Part shown: piece by piece, positions 41,366 through 51,218 of the stretch
Position numbering within the stretch: the first letter of the stretch is position 1
Layout of the letters: each line of letters opens with the position of its first letter
Assembly (NCBI GenBank): GCA_030835385.1
Contig: JAURPI010000042.1
Location: forward strand, 1 to 64,000
Source: Alphaproteobacteria bacterium
Lineage (GTDB): Bacteria; Pseudomonadota; Alphaproteobacteria; Rhodospirillales; Rhodospirillaceae
DNA length: 64,000 nt
Direction: 5' to 3'
The notes under the pieces: generated by a model
Databases searched by the model: none
Seen by the model: only the letters and a program-made list of their open reading frames with translations
What the model was told of the DNA's origin: nothing
Translations under genes and position numbers: made by a program

Positions 41366-41866
41366 TTGGACTGGATTATACACAAAATTGATATGCTTAT
41401 TGGAGCCGGGCTGGCCGCGACGGCAGGCATGGCGGCATCACAGATTCAGGCTTTTGTTGATCAATATCTTCAACGCTTAGGTGGTCACCTGGACGAAGCC
41501 CGTATGAACCTTGACCGCATTGAGAATGGTGTTCGCTATCAAACTATGAGCCAGACCGTCAGGCAGGAATTGGAAGTCGACGCGAGCCTTCGCGTCAACG
41601 AACTACAATCCGCCCATGATGCCATCTCAAATGCCGGCTTATTGTCACGTCCATTTACCTTCTTGAATAACGCAGACGACAGCATCATGACGGGCACGAT
41701 GTCAGATTTCGTACCCGCCCTCCCCTTGGACGTTAACGCCTTGGTTTATGTCGGCGTAGGAATCGTGCTGGCGTTGGCAGCGTATGAGATTCTCAAGTTG
41801 CCAATCATTCTGGTCTTTGGCCAACCGCGGCGACGGAAGTTTAGAAAACGTGGTTCTACCGCTTAA
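41366..41866 (+). CDS. DUF2937 family membrane protein
   Basis: A 166-residue protein with hydrophobic segments near both ends (IGAGLAATAGMAASQ and LVYVGVGIVLALAAYEIL), probably two membrane spans with a soluble helical loop between them. The early motif DQYLQRLGGHLDEAR is characteristic of DUF2937, whose function is unknown. TTG 41366 is preferred as start because AAGGA lies 5 nt upstream; TTG 41351 is an alternative. It is divergent from queA. Confidence 0.75.
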   Translation: MDWIIHKIDMLIGAGLAATAGMAASQIQAFVDQYLQRLGGHLDEARMNLDRIENGVRYQTMSQTVRQELEVDASLRVNELQSAHDAISNAGLLSRPFTFLNNADDSIMTGTMSDFVPALPLDVNALVYVGVGIVLALAAYEILKLPIILVFGQPRRRKFRKRGSTA

Positions 41867-41976
41867 GTCCGCTGCGTCACTTCACGGTTAGTTGACTCGC
41901 GACCCACGGTCTTCCTTCCGAGAGGCAGGCTGTGTATTGAGGTACATCACAAAAAAAATGCTGGAACGAAACACCA

Positions 41977-42645
41977 ATGATTGAACTGCTCACATCACGC
42001 ACACCGAATGGATACAAAATATCCATCGCCCTGGAAGAACTGGGCTTGCCCTACACGGTGAAGCCGATCAGCCTGAAGGACAAAGAACAAAAAGAACCCT
42101 GGTTCCACGACCTTAATCCGAATGGACGAATCCCTGTCATCATTGATCATGACGCAGACGATTTTGTGGTGTTTGAATCTGGCGCCATAATCGTCTACCT
42201 CGCCGAGAAAACCGGCCGCCTCATGCCCACAGACCCAAAAGGCCGGTCACTGGTGATGCAATGGCTGATGTTCCAAATGGGTGGAATCGGACCAATGATG
42301 GGGCAAGCCAATGTGTTCTTTCGATATTTCCCAGAAGAAATTCCACCGGCAATCGCCCGGTATCAGAATGAAAGCCGCCGGCTATTCGAAGTGCTTGAGT
42401 CACGCCTCGCCGAAAACGAATGGCTCGCGGGAGAATATTCCATAGCAGATATTGCAAATTGGGCCTGGGTCCGAACCCATGAGTGGTCTGGAGTTTCTAT
42501 AGACGGACTAGAGCACGTTCAGAGATGGCATGAAGCGATGGCGGCGAGGCCAGCCTGTCAGCGTGGCGTTGAAATTCCCGAGCGCCGAGAAGAAGTGGCT
42601 CCGGAAGAGTTGGTCAAGACTGGGCGTGGGATGGTCACCACGTAG
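41977..42645 (+). CDS. Glutathione S-transferase family protein
   Basis: A 222-residue protein with an N-terminal thioredoxin fold ([44 protein letters not shown], where the E-S pair binds the glutathione gamma-Glu) and an all-helical C-terminal domain ([17 protein letters not shown]). It resembles the YfcG/Ure2p branch with Asn or Thr near residue 7-11 in place of a catalytic Tyr. Likely a disulphide-bond reductase or detoxification enzyme. Confidence 0.88.
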   Translation: MIELLTSRTPNGYKISIALEELGLPYTVKPISLKDKEQKEPWFHDLNPNGRIPVIIDHDADDFVVFESGAIIVYLAEKTGRLMPTDPKGRSLVMQWLMFQMGGIGPMMGQANVFFRYFPEEIPPAIARYQNESRRLFEVLESRLAENEWLAGEYSIADIANWAWVRTHEWSGVSIDGLEHVQRWHEAMAARPACQRGVEIPERREEVAPEELVKTGRGMVTT

Positions 42646-42672
42646 CGCAACCAAGCGCGCCTAAGACGGAAC

Positions 42673-44823
42673 TTAGCCGTTATTGCCGAGTGCACATTTG
42701 GCTGACATATCCGTCAGGACGTCAGAGCGATTATTCCGAATGGTGTGCTGCAAGTAGCCGTTAAAATCGCTCGACAGTTCGACATTGAGATGACCCGGAA
42801 GGCTGTCCGCAAGATCCGTAACGGCATCAGCCGCCTCAATATCAGAGATAATTTCTGACAATGACGCTTCGTAGGCGGCACCGGCTTCAATTGGCGGAGA
42901 TGTCCATTGCCCTATTGATTCACCGGTGGTCGCATTAAAGATATCCAATACGCCACTACGGGTTGACGCACTGTCGTTGTAAACGCGGATAGCTGACGGA
43001 TACTGCAAGATCGACGGGCTATGAACATTGAGCAGCATCCGTTCACCTCCGGACACGCCGTCCGGGCAGCTGGTCATGTTGGAGAGCACACCGGCTGTTC
43101 TTTGCCATAACACGTGCTGCATCGACCCATCGAAACCAGACTCAACCACCAAGTTGTAATACGTCCGGTCATCTCGGGCGATGACGTCGTCGGCCTCAGC
43201 CTCAGACTCAAGCCGACTGATATTAAATTGGAAGGACGCATGTGCTGGAATATTCGGGCTTGTCCAACGACCGAGTTGCGCGCCTGTTTCTGCGTCACGC
43301 AATATCACCCTTGCTCGGCCTGCCTCCGCTGAGGCGTTGTGAAGACGAATATAAGATTCCCCGACATCCGTGGTCCGCGATCCAATAACGTTGTTAAACA
43401 CTTTAATGTTGATGCCTTGGAGTTCGAGGATCGCCTGATGAACCTGAATGCGCGGCAATGTGAAGTTCTGCCCGGCCCTCGAGACTTCCGTCCCGGTCAC
43501 ATTAATAGCCGAATCAATTTCATCTAATGACGCTGTGCCGACTGCTGAGCGAATCACGGCATATGCCCCAGAGACATGTGGCGCCGCCATTGACGTCCCG
43601 CTAAAGGTCGTCAGCCCTCCATCCGGATCAGCCCCACGAATATTCACGCCAGGCGCCATGACATCCATGAAAGACGTGAAGTTCGAGAACGACGCAACGC
43701 TCGTGCCGTCATTTGTGGCACCAACGCCGACAGCAGATGAAATGCATGCCGGCGCATTGATTGAATTATTGGACCCTTGGTTGCCGGCTGACGCAGTGGT
43801 GGCTACACCCTTCTCACGCAACATATCGATGACAACTTTACGGGGGTCAGAATCACATGGCCCGGTGTTTGACCCACCGCCAATACTAAGGTTCACGGCA
43901 ACAATATTATACGCGTCGACGTTCTCATTGACGTAGTTGAGAGCATCGAGAACGGCCAGCGAGTCTGTGAGTTCACAGGGCGCCGGATCCGGGTCACACA
44001 CGCTTTCACTCGTGACCTCGGAGAAAACATCTATCGGCATCAGCTGGGCCGCCCGCGCAACTCCAAAATTGGTGCCATCATTGCCAACGGCGGTAGATGC
44101 AACATGAGTTCCATGGTCACACCGGTCAGAGCCAAACGGACAGTTCGACGCTGCACCGAAGCCAATTTCAGGTGTGATGCCTGACGGACACTGGGTAAAC
44201 GTGTCACCACCAAAAGTCGCTGAGAAGCAAGCAGCCCCAACAGCTTTACCAGACAGCATCGCATGATTTATAGCGATACCCCCGTCAATAACGGCGACCG
44301 TTAATCCCTCACCGTCGTATCCGCGCGCCCACGCATCTTCAACATCCATTGAAGGAACAGATGAGGCCAGTGACTGTCCCTCAACGTCGGATGACGATTC
44401 TAATTTGGCTTTGCGTTCAATGGTAACGGGGTAAACGCCAGCAACATCATTCATTGCGAGCAGTGCTCCCAACTGCTCCCGATCAACATTCACGCCGACA
44501 AAGGGTAAGCTCGAAAAAGACTGATCGATGGTGAGGTCATTCCCCGCTAACGCAGACTCTAAGTTGCGGCGCATTTGCTCAACAGCAGCCCGCTGCTCGT
44601 AAACCGGCGCTGTCTTCGTCCAGGCCTGATCCTGCGCTGAGTCTTTCATGCGCACGATAACGCGCGCATTGCCTTGCGCTTCGAGCTGCTGAAGGATGCT
44701 CTCTAGCTGAGCCTGCGCCGGAGAGGTTGCACTCAAGGCGAACAGTGCAATCCCGCCATACCAGGCACATCGCAATGCACCGCTGATGCTTTTTCTAACC
44801 CGAACAATCATTGTCAATCGCAC
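42673..44823 (-). CDS. Secreted subtilisin-like serine protease (S8)
   Basis: A 716-residue exported protease. The signal peptide ends near PAQAQL (residue 40), followed by an I9-like propeptide (about 45-140; ARVIVRMKD...LPFVGVNVD). The catalytic triad is D180 (VAVIDGG), H240 (DHGTHVAS) and S411 (FSGTSMAAPHVSGA), with oxyanion Asn N348 (SAGNQG). After the protease domain come two similar regions of about 110 residues (roughly 470-590 and 605-712), each with a YNxxV/VYND-type strand and xxGxWTSPxI. They resemble tandem beta-sandwich domains that could bind substrate or the cell surface. Many Cys in the catalytic domain suggest disulphides. Start is ATG 44823 or ATG 44811. Confidence 0.92.
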   Translation of the reverse strand: MRLTMIVRVRKSISGALRCAWYGGIALFALSATSPAQAQLESILQQLEAQGNARVIVRMKDSAQDQAWTKTAPVYEQRAAVEQMRRNLESALAGNDLTIDQSFSSLPFVGVNVDREQLGALLAMNDVAGVYPVTIERKAKLESSSDVEGQSLASSVPSMDVEDAWARGYDGEGLTVAVIDGGIAINHAMLSGKAVGAACFSATFGGDTFTQCPSGITPEIGFGAASNCPFGSDRCDHGTHVASTAVGNDGTNFGVARAAQLMPIDVFSEVTSESVCDPDPAPCELTDSLAVLDALNYVNENVDAYNIVAVNLSIGGGSNTGPCDSDPRKVVIDMLREKGVATTASAGNQGSNNSINAPACISSAVGVGATNDGTSVASFSNFTSFMDVMAPGVNIRGADPDGGLTTFSGTSMAAPHVSGAYAVIRSAVGTASLDEIDSAINVTGTEVSRAGQNFTLPRIQVHQAILELQGINIKVFNNVIGSRTTDVGESYIRLHNASAEAGRARVILRDAETGAQLGRWTSPNIPAHASFQFNISRLESEAEADDVIARDDRTYYNLVVESGFDGSMQHVLWQRTAGVLSNMTSCPDGVSGGERMLLNVHSPSILQYPSAIRVYNDSASTRSGVLDIFNATTGESIGQWTSPPIEAGAAYEASLSEIISDIEAADAVTDLADSLPGHLNVELSSDFNGYLQHTIRNNRSDVLTDMSAKCALGNNG

Positions 44824-45130
44824 ACCGTTTCTTCGAACCGCAGTCTGACAACGGAGAAAGGCGCGATACGGTTTATCCGTCGCGCGCCAACGTCAGGTCT
44901 AACGTATCCCAGTCGAGAAAACCGGGGTCTCATGTGATCCCCCATAATATGGACCCAAATCATGGCTACTGTCTATAAACGCTCTGGCCGGGCGCAAAGA
45001 TGCATATTGAAATCAATGACTTAACAGACTTCTCTTAAGAGAGTCTTATTGGGATAGCTCAAAAAATCGGCTGATTTTAGGCAAAAACAGGGAATCGGCC
45101 CGGAAATGTTAGGAATCGCGTGCGGTGAGG
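44824..45130. other. Intergenic region with a short palindrome
   Basis: A 307-bp gap between two minus-strand genes. It contains the near-perfect inverted repeat AGACTTCTCTTAAGAGAGTCT at 45026-45046, with CTCTTAAGAG at its centre. No U tract follows on either strand, so it is as likely a protein-binding site as a terminator. Nothing else is recognisable. Confidence 0.4.
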
Positions 45131-46219
45131 CTAGGGTCGGGCTTCGATCTGGTCGTACGGAAAAGCGTCTAGATTGATCGGACCCAAAATCACCCAAAAA
45201 CAGCTGTACATCACCACCGGCAGCAGAATCCAAATCCAGATAGATTGGATAGAGGGCATCACCAGCCGTATCCACAAGACAAGCGGCAGAGCCGAAACCA
45301 CGCCCAGCCCAAGAACCGGGATAAACCAAATTGGTAGATCGGATGGAGCCGGAGCCAACCCAAACATCAGCCAACCAAACGCGATAAGAAATGACCCTCC
45401 AAGCATGACAGAGCGGCGCACGGCACGATTACCAATTTTCAATCGCAGCGACTTTGAAGAAATGAGCGCCATGACACTAAAAGCGAGAGCCACCCACAAC
45501 ATGGCAAAACCTTGCCACACCCCCTGCTGTACGGTGAGCGCCTGCGTTTCAATAAGGCCGGTCGGTTGAGTAGAGAAAAAGGAAACCGGGAACCATAAGA
45601 ACAACAACAAACTGACGCAGATAAGTACAGACAAAAGCCACAGAATAAATGTTCTGTTTTGACGCTCTGAGCACACAAAGATAAGTATCGCCGCCGCAAG
45701 GCCTAGCCCTACGGAATCAAGGAAGACCAGAACGGAGCAGGCGCTGCCGGCAAGGAGGCCGCCGAAGCGTTCGTCGTGAACAGCACTCCACGTTGGAGCA
45801 GAAAGCCCAATCATCGTCAAAAGCAGCAGCAATGCATGCGGTGTTGCCAACGCAAAGACGAACGCAACCTGCGGAAAAAGAACTATGCCTAGCGGCATAA
45901 CAGCGCCCACGAGCGCGTCGCCCGTCCACACGGCACAAAACCTCGCCAGCAAAAACAAAGCAGTTATCGCGCAAATCACCGAGAAAGCACGACCTGCAAG
46001 GGGTGATGAGCCTAGAATGGACTGCAACGCCGCAAAAACAGATTGCTCGGCTTCGCTACCAACATAGAAACTCTCAAGGGCTACGGCACCAACCCCAGTC
46101 GCAAAGAAAATGAGGTGCGTGAGAAAAGCGATCGAAATCAGTGCCAATATGATCCGGGCAATCGGGAACAAACCCTTCTGGCCATAACTATCATTGGATG
46201 GTGTTGGGCTAAGGGTCAT
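45131..46219 (-). CDS. Polytopic membrane protein, unknown
   Basis: A 362-residue protein with about ten hydrophobic segments spread along its length, small loops, and a short cytoplasmic N-terminus. The first loop (SFYVGSEAEQSVFAALQSI) and the following segments are loosely like the ArnT/PMT glycosyltransferase fold, but the acidic catalytic pair of that family is not evident. The DegT aminotransferase and TylF methyltransferase nearby would fit an envelope-glycan role; this is conjecture. The frame is clean and composition is strongly membrane-like. Confidence 0.7.
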   Translation of the reverse strand: MTLSPTPSNDSYGQKGLFPIARIILALISIAFLTHLIFFATGVGAVALESFYVGSEAEQSVFAALQSILGSSPLAGRAFSVICAITALFLLARFCAVWTGDALVGAVMPLGIVLFPQVAFVFALATPHALLLLLTMIGLSAPTWSAVHDERFGGLLAGSACSVLVFLDSVGLGLAAAILIFVCSERQNRTFILWLLSVLICVSLLLFLWFPVSFFSTQPTGLIETQALTVQQGVWQGFAMLWVALAFSVMALISSKSLRLKIGNRAVRRSVMLGGSFLIAFGWLMFGLAPAPSDLPIWFIPVLGLGVVSALPLVLWIRLVMPSIQSIWIWILLPVVMYSCFWVILGPINLDAFPYDQIEARP

Positions 46220-46405
46220 AGAATCGTCGCAAGCATTCAGAAAAGAAAGCCGACCATATCAGATTTTGTCATTGTATTGTTAAAGTCGCCGGTGGGCTCA
46301 CTTTGCACGCGAGTCCATTGACGCAGAGGATATGCTGAGGCAAACCGACAGACAAAATGAATTACCCAGCACCGTACAACAGACCAACTGAGTTGCTCGT
46401 GGATC

Positions 46406-47587
46406 ATGTCTGAGCCGGACTCAAACCTTGCACCCTGGCCTTTTTATGCCGAGGACGAAATTCAAGCGGTCAGCGCCGTTTTGTCGTCTGGGCGTGTCAA
46501 CTATAGGACGGGCACCGAAGGCATATCTTTCGAAGCAGAGTACGCGACCGCAACCGGCGCAAAACACGCCCTGACAGTTGCAAACGGTACGGCAGCCCTG
46601 GAATTGGCACTTTCTGCCGTCGGCATCGGACCTGGCGATGAAGTTATTGTCCCGGCGAGAACTTTCGTCGCGACCGCCGCAGCCGTTGTCCGGTGTGGTG
46701 CCACACCCGTTGTCGCTGACATTGATCCGCTGTCCCAAAATCTGACCGAAGAAACTCTTGTCGCCCTACTGAGTGAAAGAACACGGGCGGTCATTCCGGT
46801 CCACCTGGCGGGGTGGCCGGCGGAGATGGATGAGATACTTTCCGCTGCCCGTGCGTCTGGCTTGGCCGTGATTGAAGACTGCGCGCAAGCACACGGAGCG
46901 CTGTATAAAGGCAAAGCCGTCGGCACACTTGGCGATATCGGCTGCTTCTCATTCTGTCAGGATAAAATTATTTCGACCGGTGGTGAAGGCGGCATGGTCT
47001 TGACGAACAACGCCATGCTCCATCAGCGCATGTGGTCGTTGCGAGATCATGGCTGGGACTATGACCGCGCCAACGCACAAGACAATTCACCGGGTTTTAA
47101 ATGGCTGGTCGACACATTCTCGACTAATTGGCGACTAACCGAATCGCAATCCGCGATTGGTCGCATTCAATTGCGAAAACTCGAAGACTGGGTCTCCACC
47201 CGCCGACACAATGCTGCGGTGTTAACTTCAACTCTGCAGGGCTTAGATGGCGTCAGGGTTCCCATGCCGCCGGAAACCGTTCGACACAGCTACTATAAAT
47301 ATTACGCCTTGATCGACCCAGATGCCCTGTCTGGCAGCTGGACCAGAGATCGAATCGTCGACGAGCTCAACGCGCACGGTGTTCCGGCTCGTGTAGGCGC
47401 TTGCCCGGACATCTCTCGCGAAAAGGCGTTCACCAATGCAGCGATTAACACCTCAAATTCGCGGCCACATGCCGCAAGCATAGAAGATCGAACCTTTATG
47501 ATACCGGTTCATCCGACTTTGACTGATGGAAACTTATCGTTCATGACGGATGCCTTGGAAGCGACCTTCAAAAAAGCAAAACGCTAA
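46406..47587 (+). CDS. DegT/DnrJ/EryC1/StrS sugar aminotransferase
   Basis: A 393-residue PLP enzyme of fold type I that transaminates keto sugars of nucleotide-activated intermediates. The Schiff-base Lys is K187 in FCQDKIISTGGEGG. The motifs ANGTAALELAL, FVATAAAV, IEDCAQAHGA and NWRLTESQSAIGRIQL are family hallmarks. It probably makes an amino sugar for a surface glycan, but no other sugar-nucleotide genes are adjacent. Its 3' end meets the remnant of a sensor gene on the opposite strand. Confidence 0.92.
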   Translation: MSEPDSNLAPWPFYAEDEIQAVSAVLSSGRVNYRTGTEGISFEAEYATATGAKHALTVANGTAALELALSAVGIGPGDEVIVPARTFVATAAAVVRCGATPVVADIDPLSQNLTEETLVALLSERTRAVIPVHLAGWPAEMDEILSAARASGLAVIEDCAQAHGALYKGKAVGTLGDIGCFSFCQDKIISTGGEGGMVLTNNAMLHQRMWSLRDHGWDYDRANAQDNSPGFKWLVDTFSTNWRLTESQSAIGRIQLRKLEDWVSTRRHNAAVLTSTLQGLDGVRVPMPPETVRHSYYKYYALIDPDALSGSWTRDRIVDELNAHGVPARVGACPDISREKAFTNAAINTSNSRPHAASIEDRTFMIPVHPTLTDGNLSFMTDALEATFKKAKR

Positions 47588-47589
47588 CG

Positions 47590-48592
47590 CAGCGGTTTTA
47601 CTTTCCGTAATGTCTTGGGTGAAACCGGATAATCTTACTGGCTCGCCGCTCTCTCCGGTTTCTAGCACCGCCTTTATGAAGGCATAACGCGCCGTTCCGT
47701 CTGGTCAGATGAGCTTGGTCTCGAAACTGGTGTCACCACCGACTTCCATAAGATGGCTGATTGTTTTTTGATAATTCTGCCTTTCTGCAGGAACAATGCA
47801 TGACAACGCAGTCTCTTTTGTCGGAATGAACGTTTCTGGGTCGCAATCGGTAACGGCAAACATTCCGTCAGACCAATGAACTTTGTCCGACCCGATGTCA
47901 GACCACCAGTGACCTATGTTCGCCCGCCTGTCTGAGCTAGATAAATCAGAGACAACTTTGCGTAAATTTTGTTCAAGGTCGCCTTGCCGTTTGAAATACT
48001 GCCTGACCAGCCATAGCGAACATGCAGCAAGCAGTATCACAATCCCCGCAAAGCCAAGAAAGACTAGGAAAAGCGTGCGGTCGAGCTGTGGTGCCGATTC
48101 CGTACGGTCGACACATACAGAAACATAACCCATCTGCCTTCCATCTTCTTCGATAGCGACGAAGGCTTCACCAAGTGCGGGAGAAGAGCCCCCCGCGCCG
48201 ATTAATCCGTTGCGTGAGAATGCACCCTTCTCGATCAAACGGCGCAGATCGTCTTGGGGTAGAGCTTTACAATTGTTAGCTGGTTCAGATGAGTAAACGA
48301 GCGAACCATCAGGCCCGTAGATTCTGTAGTGGACGATCAGCCCTCGTTCAATTGATTGATTAAACCTCTATTCCGTTACGTCAGAGAGAAAGGGCGAGTC
48401 ATTCGTTTGGTGCGGATCTTGGACACCGAACGCCAAGGTTTGCTTCCACTGCTCTGCATAGTTGGTTGCGATGCGACCCAGCATGCCATTTCGCGCACCA
48501 CGCATTCCGCCTGCAGTCAGCAATAGGCTGATCACAACCAAACCCACAACAAATGCCGTGAGCCTGCCAAACGGTGTGGCCAAACTAAACAT
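47590..48592 (-). pseudogene. Broken membrane PAS-domain sensor
   Basis: One minus-strand frame can be read from ATG 48592 to about 47590, interrupted by TAG (48368-48370) and TGA (47705-47707). Before the first stop lies a membrane segment (LTAFVVGLVVISLLLTAGG). Between the stops are an extracytoplasmic region (VHYRIYGPDGSLVYSSEPA), a second membrane segment (FLVFLGFAGIVILLAACSLWLV) and a PAS domain (GHWWSDIGSDKVHWSDGMFAV). After the second stop the PAS ending continues: PDGTARYAFIKAVLETGESG, then GFTQDITESK. The output domain (kinase or GGDEF) is missing because the frame runs into the DegT gene. It is a truncated relic of a two-membrane-span sensor. Confidence 0.82.
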
Positions 48593-48885
48593 GCTCAGGT
48601 CGAGACCTCAAAATTATCCCCTCGCTATACGTTAACAGAGATTTGGCCCCAACAACGACACCTCTCACCGAATCTAGCGGGACCAGGCATCACTCTCTCT
48701 ACATCGCTAATTATTCAACTCCTGATAGGATAACGAAGGCCAGAAAGCCCTGTATTCCTGGGAGTCCGGCTTGCCACCGTTCACCTTGTTTATATTCAAG
48801 GTTACTTGCTACAAACACGAACGATCGGAAAACTCGTCAATCAGGCTCTATTTCATAGAAATTTACTTCCCCTCAAAGGAACAGT
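48593..48885. other. Intergenic region upstream of the methyltransferase
   Basis: A 293-bp gap between the decayed sensor (minus) and the TylF-type gene (plus). AAAGGAAC lies just before the latter. No other feature is evident. Confidence 0.4.
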
Positions 48886-49584
48886 ATGAGCAACTTCAAC
48901 GCCAATTGGCACATCCAAGAAGTCCTAAATGAAGTCACCAAGGGTGTGATCAAAACTTACCTAAGGGGCATCTCAGGCCATGTGGCAGAATTTGGCACCA
49001 TGACGGGCCGTACTGCTGAAGCCATAACGTCAGCCGTCGCAGCTGCCGAATCTGTCTATGAAAAGAAACTGCCGCGCATGGGTGTGGAATCTCGCAGTGT
49101 CTATTTGTTCGATAGCTTTGAAGGGTTACCCGAAGCCACCGAGGATGCAGATATCAGATCTCCGATAGTCGCGAGTGGGGTTTGGGGTCCGGGCACTTGC
49201 CTCGGCATTAGCCCAGAGCAGCTGCGTGCAGCCTGCTCTAAACACCTCCCGAATGAGCGCATCCATATTTTCGAAGGTTGGTTTAAAGACACCATCCCCA
49301 CACTGGATGAACGTATAGAGTTCGCCCTCGTTCACGTGGACTGCGATATGTACGCATCAACCAGAGACGTTCTGGATGGTTTGTTCAGCAGGCGCCAGAT
49401 TGCTGAAGGGGCCCTGCTCTATTTTGATGATTGGGATTGCAATGCGTCACGCCCTGATCTTGGAGAAAGACAAGCCTGGAGTGAAGCGGTGGAAAAATAC
49501 AGCATCAAATTTTCGCCGTCTCATGCTTATGCGGCTGTTGGGCAGGCGATGATCGTCCACGATTATGACGGTTTCACCAGATAG
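48886..49584 (+). CDS. TylF/MycF-type SAM-dependent methyltransferase
   Basis: A 232-residue class I methyltransferase resembling macrocin O-methyltransferases, which methylate sugar hydroxyls in a Mg2+-dependent manner. Visible marks are VAEFGTMTGRTAEAI (SAM site), VYLFDSFEGLPEA, HVDCDMYASTRDVL (metal-binding Asp) and LLYFDDWDC. The strong ribosome site AAAGGA precedes ATG 48886. The acceptor is unknown; proximity to a DegT aminotransferase suggests a surface sugar. Confidence 0.85.
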   Translation: MSNFNANWHIQEVLNEVTKGVIKTYLRGISGHVAEFGTMTGRTAEAITSAVAAAESVYEKKLPRMGVESRSVYLFDSFEGLPEATEDADIRSPIVASGVWGPGTCLGISPEQLRAACSKHLPNERIHIFEGWFKDTIPTLDERIEFALVHVDCDMYASTRDVLDGLFSRRQIAEGALLYFDDWDCNASRPDLGERQAWSEAVEKYSIKFSPSHAYAAVGQAMIVHDYDGFTR

Positions 49585-49719
49585 CGATACATCTTCGTTC
49601 TTCCAACACAGAAACCTCTACGAAACTGAGCGATTTGAGGTCCGCCTCACTTACCTGTGAAGTCTCATAGACATTGATCGGTGAGATAGTGGCCGCGCAA
49701 CGCCACAACGGAGACCACA

Positions 49720-50448
49720 ATGAACGCCAATTCCGCCAACGTCGAATTGGTCCATTATATCCCCATACTGACGACGGGCTTCGCGATCGTGTTTGCCTCC
49801 ATTCTTATGCAACGTTAGCGCGCGCGCAAAACAGGGCCTCACCTTTTGTGGTGGACGGCTGGTGTGGTCGCCTATGGCATCGGCACAGCTCTTGAAGAAA
49901 GCGTTACTCTATTTGGCAATTCGATTTCTCTAACCAAAGCATGGTACGTAGCGGGAGCTTTGCTCGGTGGCTACCCCTTGGCCCAAGGTAGCGTCTATTT
50001 ACTGCTCCAACGCCGCTCGGCCAACATTCTAACGGCTGTTTCACTCCCATTCATTGCCGTGGTAGCAGCACTCGTTGTTACTTCCCCTGTCGACATGGCT
50101 TCATTTGAAACTCATCGCCCCACTGGCGCGCTGATTGGTTGGACATGGGTTCGAGCGATGACACCAATTATCAATATTTATGCTATCGTTTTTCTTATCG
50201 GAGGCGCCATCCTCAGTGTGGTTCGATTTGCCAAAAAAACCGACCCCGGCGCAGGGTACCGAGCCGCGGGAAATGCTCTAATTGCGTTCGGAGCCATTCT
50301 TCCCGGCATCGGAGGAACAATGGCAAAAATGGGCATTATCGAAGCCCTATACATTGGCGAATTCATTGGATTGCTCTTTATTTGGGCCGGGTTCTCGACA
50401 GCAACACGCTCTACAAAAGCGATTGCTGCCCCGTCAGGAGCTGCTTAG
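49720..50448 (+). pseudogene. Polytopic membrane protein gene with in-frame TAG
   Basis: An ATG at 49720, with GGAG 7 nt upstream, starts a frame reading NANSANVELVHYIPILTTGF (first membrane segment) and reaching LMQR, where TAG at 49816-49818 intervenes. The same frame then reads RARKTGPHLLWWTAGVVAYG and continues for 210 codons with about six more membrane segments to 50448. Both sides clearly belong to one seven-helix-like protein. I do not recognise a named family. Without read-through only 32 residues or an internally started fragment (from about 49846) would be made. Confidence 0.72.
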
Positions 50449-51194
50449 GTCAAAGCGCGGCGCATCAAGTCGCACCCGACAAAAAACAGAAGGCCTGACA
50501 CGAGTTTACGATAACGCTCTTCATCAAGACGATCTCGAATGCGTTGACCAATCAAAATCATCAACCCAATGATGATGGCGCCAATTCCACTCACGATCGC
50601 AACGTCGAGCGTCAAAATTTGCGCAGCGGCGAGACTTCCGTACAACGCGAAAGATCCAAGGAAATACATCAACGCTAACGCCGACACGAATTCGTCTTTT
50701 GGGATGCGCAAGGCGAGCAGATATACGATGAGGACTGGGCCATAGAGTCCTGAAAGACCGCATAATGCGCCGGCGGCAGCACCGACCAATGGGTTAAGCC
50801 ATTTCTCTCGGGCAGCTTCAATTACGGGCTGGATCGGCAACACTTGAGAAGCAACAAAGGTCAGAGAAATGAGCCCGAGGACCAGCAGTCCTGTCTTTTG
50901 GTCAATTCTGATCAGAAATTGCACTGTTAGAAGAGTCACTACGATCATCGGAATAATCAACCAGAGATAACGCCGCAGATTCTGTTGCCACAGCCCCTTG
51001 CTCAAAGCTTGTTGAAAATTGGCCGTGAAATTGGGAACTAAAAACAGTGCGACGGCGGTTTGGTACGGCATAACAGTGACCAAAACCGGTAATGCGATAA
51101 ATGGCATTCCGAGCCCAAAGGTGCCCTTCGCTAGACCGCCCAACGCAAAGCCCGCTGCAATCACCAGCATTGATAGGAGATCAAGATAGATCAT
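50445..51194 (-). CDS. TauE/SafE family sulfite/sulfonate exporter-like permease
   Basis: A 249-residue inner-membrane protein with about eight hydrophobic segments in two similar halves. The TauE/SafE repeats begin GGLAKGTFGLGMPFIALPVL and GALCGLSGLYGPVLIVYLLAL, the characteristic G-x-G-G-x-x-G-like turns. These proteins export organosulphur or carboxylate anions; the substrate is unknown. Its stop is in the last codons of the convergent membrane-protein gene. Confidence 0.9.
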   Translation of the reverse strand: MIYLDLLSMLVIAAGFALGGLAKGTFGLGMPFIALPVLVTVMPYQTAVALFLVPNFTANFQQALSKGLWQQNLRRYLWLIIPMIVVTLLTVQFLIRIDQKTGLLVLGLISLTFVASQVLPIQPVIEAAREKWLNPLVGAAAGALCGLSGLYGPVLIVYLLALRIPKDEFVSALALMYFLGSFALYGSLAAAQILTLDVAIVSGIGAIIIGLMILIGQRIRDRLDEERYRKLVSGLLFFVGCDLMRRALT

Positions 51195-51218
51195 AGCGGG
51201 ATGATCCCGCAGCTGTTG

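Noticed and set aside
45026-45046. Terminator at the AGACTTCTC/GAGAGTCT repeat
   Set aside because: No U tract on either strand; kept only as an unexplained palindrome.
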